DNA from: Tritrichomonas musculus | Taxonomy: Eukaryota; Parabasalia; Tritrichomonadida; Tritrichomonadidae | DNA: 64,000 bases | Direction of reading: 5' to 3' | Assembly: GCA_039105265.1 (NCBI GenBank) | Contig: JAPFFF010000024.1 | Coordinates: 372,001-436,000 of the forward strand | Part shown: positions 58,238 to 64,000 of the stretch, piece after piece | Layout: each line of letters opens with the position of its first letter | Position numbering within the stretch: the stretch's first letter is position 1 | Translations under genes and position numbers: made by a program | The notes under the pieces: generated by a model | Database searches by the model: none | What the model was told of the DNA's origin: nothing | The model's input: the letters and a program-made list of their open reading frames with translations, nothing else

Positions 58238-59046
58238 CTAATCCTTTAAATTACTCTGAGATGCATTGGGGAACACCATAGAAATGAGATAAGAAATCTT
58301 GAGTACAGACAATTGGTACAATCGCATCACGGAAACCAAGAATTGACTTAGAGGCTGGAATATGATCACGAAGCACAGAAAGAGGTAAGTTAAAAACAGT
58401 TCCTCCGAAATTACCAGCAAGATTTATATTCTTAATCAAAAAAATACATTTAATTATTCTTAATCAAATGAAAGGAAATATTATTCAAAAAGTTGAAGAA
58501 TTAATAAACGAGACTCTCAGAAAAAGTATGAGAGAAATTGAGGGTGCTTTGATCAAACCATTATCAGAAAATTATCCGTTTTCATCAAATGGGATATATT
58601 TTTTGATTGGACGTCCTGGTGCTGGCAAAAGTTATTGGATTTGGCGCCATTTTATGATTACTGAAAGATTATTTAAACATCCATATTATCATAAAATTAT
58701 TTTCTGCTCAACGTCTGGTAAAATGGATAAAACCGCCGAAGTTTTGAATAAAAAGATTCAAACAAAAATAATTTATGTCTCAGAAAAACAATTGATGAGC
58801 GTTCTTCAGAAACATTTGAAAAGGAAAATAAAATATTATGCACTTGTCAAACATATCCTTTCAAAAATGAAAGAAACGTTTGATGAGATGAGGCGTTTAA
58901 TTGAAAAGCATCATTTAACTGACCTTCAAGATAAAATTATTTATATTGCCAATAAGCTTTGTAAATATGGAACCGCCTCTTATCTATTCAATACTCTTAT
59001 TATTCTTGAAGAGGAAGAAGAAAAATCTTTCTGTAAACTTGAATAG
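58238..59046. mobile_element. Polinton/Maverick remnant (virus-like fossil)
   Basis: The plus strand carries a packaging-ATPase-like gene piece and the minus strand a short convergent piece, ending GVPQCISE, that I do not recognise. Polinton/Maverick elements are abundant in Trichomonas and Tritrichomonas genomes. No integrase, protein-primed polymerase, protease or capsid gene was seen near it. It looks like a broken scrap of an older insertion. Its ends were not found. Confidence 0.6.
58468..59046 (+). other. packaging ATPase (FtsK/HerA, A32-like) piece of the Polinton fossil
   Basis: A 192-residue frame from ATG contains a Walker A motif FLIGRPGAGKSYWIWR (about 46-60), followed by IIFCSTSGKMDKTAEVL. 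This spacing is typical of the genome-packaging ATPases of Polintons and large DNA viruses. Only part of such a protein is present. It is treated as a fossil part of the element at 58238-59046. Confidence 0.6.
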
Positions 59047-59130
59047 AATTTTAAAAATTGAGGATCGATATATAAATTATTTGGAATTGGTGTTTTTATA
59101 ATTAGTGTAAACTTTTCTGGCTCTCGAAAA

Positions 59131-59496
59131 ATTCGGACATTAAAAAAGTATGAAACTTTTTCAAAAGATTTTTTAATTTTTTAAAAAGGAGAACGGAGAG
59201 ACGGTTATGACAAAGATTTTTTTCGACTTTTTTTATATAAATATAAATATAATATTATATATTAAATTGGATCTAGATTAAGGTGGTGATTAAACTTAGG
59301 GCTGTATAAAGGAGGTTGTTCGTCTTCTTCATCTTTGTTATTTGTATTATCATCTTCTTTATTATTTGTATCTTTTTTTATATAAATATAAATATAATAT
59401 TATATAAATATAATATTATATATTAAATATATATTTAATATATAAAAAATTAAAAAAATCTTTTGAAAAAAGTTTCATACTTTTTAATGTCCGAAT
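59131..59496. mobile_element. 366-bp inverted-repeat element
   Basis: ATTCGGACATTAAAAAAGTA at left is the inverted copy of the right end, and the match runs on for about 40 bp with a few differences. I saw no clear target duplication. The interior has a repeated TATAAATATAAATATAAT block and a GTATAAAGGAGG stretch but no gene. Confidence 0.65.
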
Positions 59497-61960
59497 AGAT
59501 TGAATGAATTGAATGAATGAAATTGAATGAAATGATAATGTTGAATGAAACGAATAAACAAATTGAATGAATGAATGATAGTATTAAGCAAATTAACGAA
59601 CTGAAATGACCTTATTGAACAAATGGAATGAATTGAATGGAATTGAATGCATTTGATTGGTCCATATTTCTCTGTTTCATGTTGTTGCTGTTGATCGAAA
59701 GCAGAGGTGACAAAAATATAGTGACAATTCACCTGCTCACCTTTAATACAATTCACCTTAGTATTTAGAAATGGAATTGAATAAATGATGTTGAATTGTC
59801 CCACTCTTTCTTGTTGTGATATTATTGTAAGTGTTATTGAACAAATAGAATGAATTGAATGATAGTACTGAATAGATTGAACGAATGAATGGAATGAATG
59901 GAATTAACTATACTAACAAATGAATGAATGATGTTTGAATTGACTGGAATGAATGAATGAATAATGTTATTTCTCGTTAATGCATTTTACATAAATTGAG
60001 TGCTTGTTTTGAACGAACGAATGATAGTATTAAGCAAATTAATGACCTTATTGAACAAATCGAATGGAATGAATAAATGAAACGAATTGAATGATAGTAC
60101 TGAATAGATTGAACGAATGAAACAAATTGAACGAATTGCCCTTGTTGTGAATGTTATTATAAGTGTTATTGAACAAATTGAATGATAGTATTGAATGAAT
60201 GTATTGAATGAATTAAACGAACGAATTGAATGATAGTATTAAACAAATTAACTACACTATTAAATGATGTTATTGACTGGAATGAATAAATGAATAAATA
60301 ATGTTATTTCTCATTAATGCATTTTACATAAATTGGCCTCTTATTTGAAAAATATAGTCATGGGTGAAGAGGTGAATTCGTCACCTGTAATTGATTATTT
60401 GAATTGAATGAATAGAACGAATTGGCCTTGTTGTGAATGTTATTATAAGTGTTATTGAATGATAGTATTGAACGAATGAAATGTTGTTTGAAATGAATAA
60501 ATGAATAATGTTGATTGAACGAATTGAATGATGTTATTGAATGAATTAAACGAACGAATGAAATGTTGTTTGAAATGAATAAAATGAATAATTTTATTGA
60601 ATGAATTGAACGAATTGAATGGAATGTTGTTTGAAATGAATAAAATGAATTGACCTTTTTGTGAATGTTATTGTAAGTATTATTGAACGAATAGAATGAA
60701 TTAAACGAACGAAATGAATCTATTCACTCCATTTTCTGTTTCATGTTGTGGTTGTTGGTCGAAAACAGAAGGCGACAATTCACCTTAGTATTTAGAAATG
60801 GAATTGAATGAATTGAACGAACGAATAGATTGAATAGAACGAATTGACCTTGTTTGTGATATTATTGAACGAATAGAATAATGTTATTGAATGAAACTAG
60901 TGACCTTGTTGTGAATATTATTGTAAGCGTTATTAAACAAATTGAATGATAGTATTGAATGATAGTGTAGAACGAATTGACCTTAATATTAGCCTTGCTT
61001 TGAATTAATAGAATGAACATGATTGCTGGGTTTAATATTATTGAGCAAATTGAACGAATCTAATTGAATAAATTGAGTGAACGAATTGAATGAATTAAAC
61101 GAATTGAATGATAGTATTGACTGTTGTGAATTGAACAAACGAACGAAATGAATCTGTTCACTCCATTTTCTGTTTCATGTTGTGAATGAATGAACTGAAT
61201 TGAACGAACGAACGAATGCATTTGACCTCTTACTTGAATGAATGAATAATGTCGAATATATTGAACGAATTAACTATACTATTAAACGAATTGAATGAAT
61301 GGAATGATAGTATTTAATGAATTGAATGAATGATAGTATTAAGCAAATTAACTACACTATTAAACGAACTGAAATATATAAATGAATTGACCGGAAGCAA
61401 TAAGGGTTAGAAAAATAAGGTTAGATCTAACCTGTTAACCTTAATGCATTTTACATGAATTGAGTGCTGGTTTTGAACGAACGAATAGATTGAATAGAAT
61501 GAATGCATTTGACCTCTCTTTCTTGTTGAATGAATTAAACGAACGAAATGAATCTGTTCACTCCATTTTCTAGGAGCATATAGTGGTTGTTTAAATGAAA
61601 GCAGAGGTGACAAAAATATAGTGACAATTCACCCTCGTGCTCTTCACCTTTAATACAATTCACCTTAGTATTTAGAAATGGAATTGAATGAAACGAGTGA
61701 ACGGATTGAATGAATGAAACGAGTGAACGAATTAAATGAATAAATGAATTGTCCCACTCTTTCTTGTTGTGAATTGAATCTAATTATTGGTATTGAATGA
61801 AACGAATTGAGTAAACGAATTGACTGGAATAAGGTTAGATCTAACCTGTTAACCTTAATGCAATTGACATAAATTGGCCTCTTATTTAGAAATGAATGAA
61901 TGAATAGAATGAATTGAATAAATAAGGTGACAAAAATCGGGTGGCAATTCACCTATTCAC
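59497..61960 (-). repeat. 2.5-kb block of shuffled GAATGAATTGAACGAA-type modules
   Basis: The sequence is built from short words (GAATGAAT, TTGAACGAA, GATAGTATTGA, ATGTTATTG) with longer modules recurring in different orders. TTAATGCATTTTACATAAAT occurs near 59978, 60315 and 61440. TTCACCTTAGTATTTAGAAA occurs near 59753, 60781 and 61660. GGTTAGATCTAACC occurs near 61420 and 61830. CCCACTCTTTCTTGTTGTG occurs twice. It is not a simple tandem repeat. Minus frames give Phe/His/Ile/Ser-rich peptides, which I do not take as a gene. Confidence 0.8.
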
Positions 61961-62009
61961 CTAATGATTATTTTTGATTGATTATTACATTTTTCTTGTT
62001 GTAGTTATT

Positions 62010-62720
62010 AAATATATAATTAATTACTCAGACGGTTATTCTGTTAATAGTTATTCAAATGATTATTCAGAAGATGATATTCAAATAGTTATTTAGAAGA
62101 TGTTACTCAGATAGTTATTCAAATGATGATGTTCAAATAGTTATTATGTTGATGATTATTCAGACGTTTATTCTGCTAGTTATTATTCAAATGATTATTC
62201 AAATGATTATTATTCTGTTGATGATTATTCAAATGATTATTCTGTTGATGATTATTCTGTTGGTTATTATTCAGAAGATTATTCTATTGATGATTGTTAT
62301 TCATATAGTTATTCTGCTAGTTATTATTCAAATGATTATTCTGTTGATGATTATTCCAAAGAAATTATTCAGACAGTTATTCTGTTGATGATTATTCCAA
62401 ATAGTTATTCTGTTGATGATTATTCAAATGATTATTCTGTTGATGATGTTCAAATAGTTATTATTCAAATAGTTATTCTGTTGATGATTATTCTGTTGAT
62501 GATGTTCAAATAGTTATTACTCAGACGGTTATTCTGTTGATGATTATTCCAAAGATATTATTCTATTGATGATTATTCCAAATAGTTATTACTCAGACAG
62601 TTATTATTTAGAAGATGATATTCAAATAGTTATTGTTCAGACAGTTATTATTTAGAAGATGATATTCAAATAGTTATTGTTCAGACGGTTATTCTTCTGG
62701 TTATTATTCAAATGATTGCT
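62010..62720 (+). repeat. cryptic repeat of TTATTC and GATGATTATTC modules
   Basis: Words such as TATTCAAATGATTATTCTG, TCTGTTGATGATTATTC and TTCAGACGGTTATTCTG recur in changing order for 700 bp. One plus frame spells DYSNDYSVDDYSVGYYSEDY, but the frame changes several times, so the repeat exists at the DNA level or is a worn coding repeat. Confidence 0.75.
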
Positions 62721-62799
62721 GAATTGCTTCATAAAATAAAAATATATAATTGAATGGTTTACATTTATTATTTATATTGAATAGTTTACATTTTATTAT

Positions 62800-64000
62800 T
62801 TACTCTATCTTAACTAAATTATATACTCTTTGCATTTTACCTTTCTCTCTGTTATATCTACTTCTTATTTCATATCCCTCAGGCACTTCCTTCTCGTTTT
62901 TAAACCCAAAGTGCTGATATAACTGTTTTTTGCCATTAAACTCTCTGTTCAAATCATTTTCGTTTATCATTATTGTATCCTTATTTGTTTCTTCCTCCTG
63001 TTCTGTCTCTTCAACAATAACTTCTCCAATCTTGCTCATGTATCTTATCCATGAATCTTTGTCCATTGATTGCCATGCATTAGCTCTCAATTGATTTAGT
63101 CTTGTCTTATATCTGTTCTTGGCTACCTTGTATGTAAACTTCTCTTCTGGTACCTTTACTTGCCTCATGTATAGATAAGCTGTTGAATTCTCGTTCCTGT
63201 TTCTTCCTACGAACTGTTCAACTGATGATACGGTATCTAATGGGGTCTGAATGAATATAGACAATAGATTTTCCTTCAGTGACTGACCTGATTGGATACA
63301 TGAAGTAGCAATAACTATATCAACGTCCTCCGTGCTAACAAACTTGCCTTCATCACTTATCTCTACTTCCTTCTTATCAGAGTTGTACAATGCTTTATTA
63401 AGTTCATTGTCGATACACTCCTTTAATCGTTCACATTCATTCTTGTCTTCTATCTTAATTAATATCTTATCATACCTCTTTATCTCTTCTAGTACTTGCT
63501 TAGCTATAGTCTCTCTTTGCTCTTGCATATTGCTTCTCAGCTTGTATAGATATATCGTTCTGTGGTATTTGATGTCGGCTAATGGGTTTATCTTTTCGTA
63601 TTCTTCAAAGACTGATAGGCAAGAAATGTCAGATGCTGTAGCAGTAATCAAGCCTACTTTATTAAACTCTCTACAGATCTCTATTAACGATATGTGTTCT
63701 AGTAGTAGGTGTGCTTCATCAATAAGGAGTGTGTATTCACTGTTGAAATCTATTTGGTGGTGATAGAAATGCTCTATGATTCCTCCAAGACACTTAGATG
63801 CGGTAGAGAATGTAGTTATAACAACAGGTATAAAGTGCTTGATGGCTTCCTTAAACTCTTTAAACGCCCCTTCCTTTACACATAACTTTATCATTTCATC
63901 TATGTTCTCGGGGTGATTGTTGTTTAATGCTACATACAACTTAGAGTAGAACTCCGCAGCGATGTTAATGGTAGGTACGATGAGTATGAACTTGTTATCA
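62800..64000 (-). CDS. superfamily 2 DEAH helicase, C-terminal part, runs off the window
   Basis: The frame is open from the right edge to a stop at 62800, giving about 400 residues of a larger protein. From its visible start it reads KFILIVPTINIAAEFYSKL, a motif Ia-like strand. Motif II is LLIDEAHLLL, motif III is GLITATAS, motif V is VDIVIATSCIQSGQS, and motif VI is SSVEQFVGRNRN. These mark an SF2 ATP-driven nucleic-acid translocase. Motif I (Walker A) must lie beyond the window. The domain order fits small helicases of phages, plasmids and large DNA viruses as well as bacteria; I cannot name a family. The GC content and open frame look like a preserved gene. The TTG near 63939 is not its start. 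Confidence 0.75.
   Translation of the reverse strand, partial: DNKFILIVPTINIAAEFYSKLYVALNNNHPENIDEMIKLCVKEGAFKEFKEAIKHFIPVVITTFSTASKCLGGIIEHFYHHQIDFNSEYTLLIDEAHLLLEHISLIEICREFNKVGLITATASDISCLSVFEEYEKINPLADIKYHRTIYLYKLRSNMQEQRETIAKQVLEEIKRYDKILIKIEDKNECERLKECIDNELNKALYNSDKKEVEISDEGKFVSTEDVDIVIATSCIQSGQSLKENLLSIFIQTPLDTVSSVEQFVGRNRNENSTAYLYMRQVKVPEEKFTYKVAKNRYKTRLNQLRANAWQSMDKDSWIRYMSKIGEVIVEETEQEEETNKDTIMINENDLNREFNGKKQLYQHFGFKNEKEVPEGYEIRSRYNREKGKMQRVYNLVKIE

Noticed and set aside
62146-62388. 80-residue Ile/Met-rich plus frame in the cryptic repeat
   Set aside because: It is an alternative frame of TTATTC-type repeats; a hydrophobic repeat peptide with no other support.
63332-63763. 143-residue plus-strand frame opposite the helicase
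   Set aside because: The minus strand has clear helicase motifs; this frame is its shadow.

Overview
This is AT-rich eukaryotic DNA. The gene families point to a parabasalid of the Trichomonas/Tritrichomonas kind, most like Tritrichomonas; this is inferred from family recognition, as no marker gene was compared. The evidence is: BTB-like plus ankyrin proteins of the trichomonad DUF3447 type, BspA-like leucine-rich repeats, a two-repeat Myb protein, intronless genes with short spacers, abundant small DNA transposons, and a P-type transposase, a pogo-type transposase and a Polinton/Maverick scrap. No tRNA, rRNA, CRISPR or bacterial operon signal was seen.

Layout. 0-10 kb: a decayed BspA-like gene and a giant ankyrin gene (2641 residues) whose C-terminus is about 23 copies of a 15-residue repeat. 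10-15 kb: a gene-free transposon block with hAT-like, TA-target and MULE-like non-autonomous elements, one nested in another. 15-26 kb: protein kinase, second ankyrin protein, broken aldo-keto reductase, TMEM151-like membrane protein, BTB/F5-8C protein and Myb protein. 26.4-30.1 kb: a MULE-like MITE that took in a 967-bp element, a second copy of that element inside the first, and a hAT-like element. 31-34 kb: a decayed surface-type protein with a 78-unit 18-bp array. 34-38.8 kb: acyl-CoA synthetase, a four-EF-hand protein, and a 73-residue protein resembling a lone chromo shadow domain. 38.8-58.2 kb: mostly repeats, plus a P-element/THAP9-like transposase with an unusual N-terminal part, a broken ankyrin-type start and a broken pogo transposase. 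58.2-59 kb: a Polinton/Maverick remnant. 59-62.7 kb: two strange blocks of shuffled short modules. 62.8-64 kb: the C-terminal part of an SF2 (DEAH) helicase running off the right edge.

The intact host genes suggest ordinary cell functions (signalling, calcium sensing, lipid activation, transcription, chromatin) and do not form a pathway. The most distinctive content is the transposon landscape: many elements have clear inverted ends and target duplications, and their nesting gives a relative order of insertion. Intact genes generally begin with ATG; several apparent reading frames inside repeats have only a TTG start and I do not treat them as genes.
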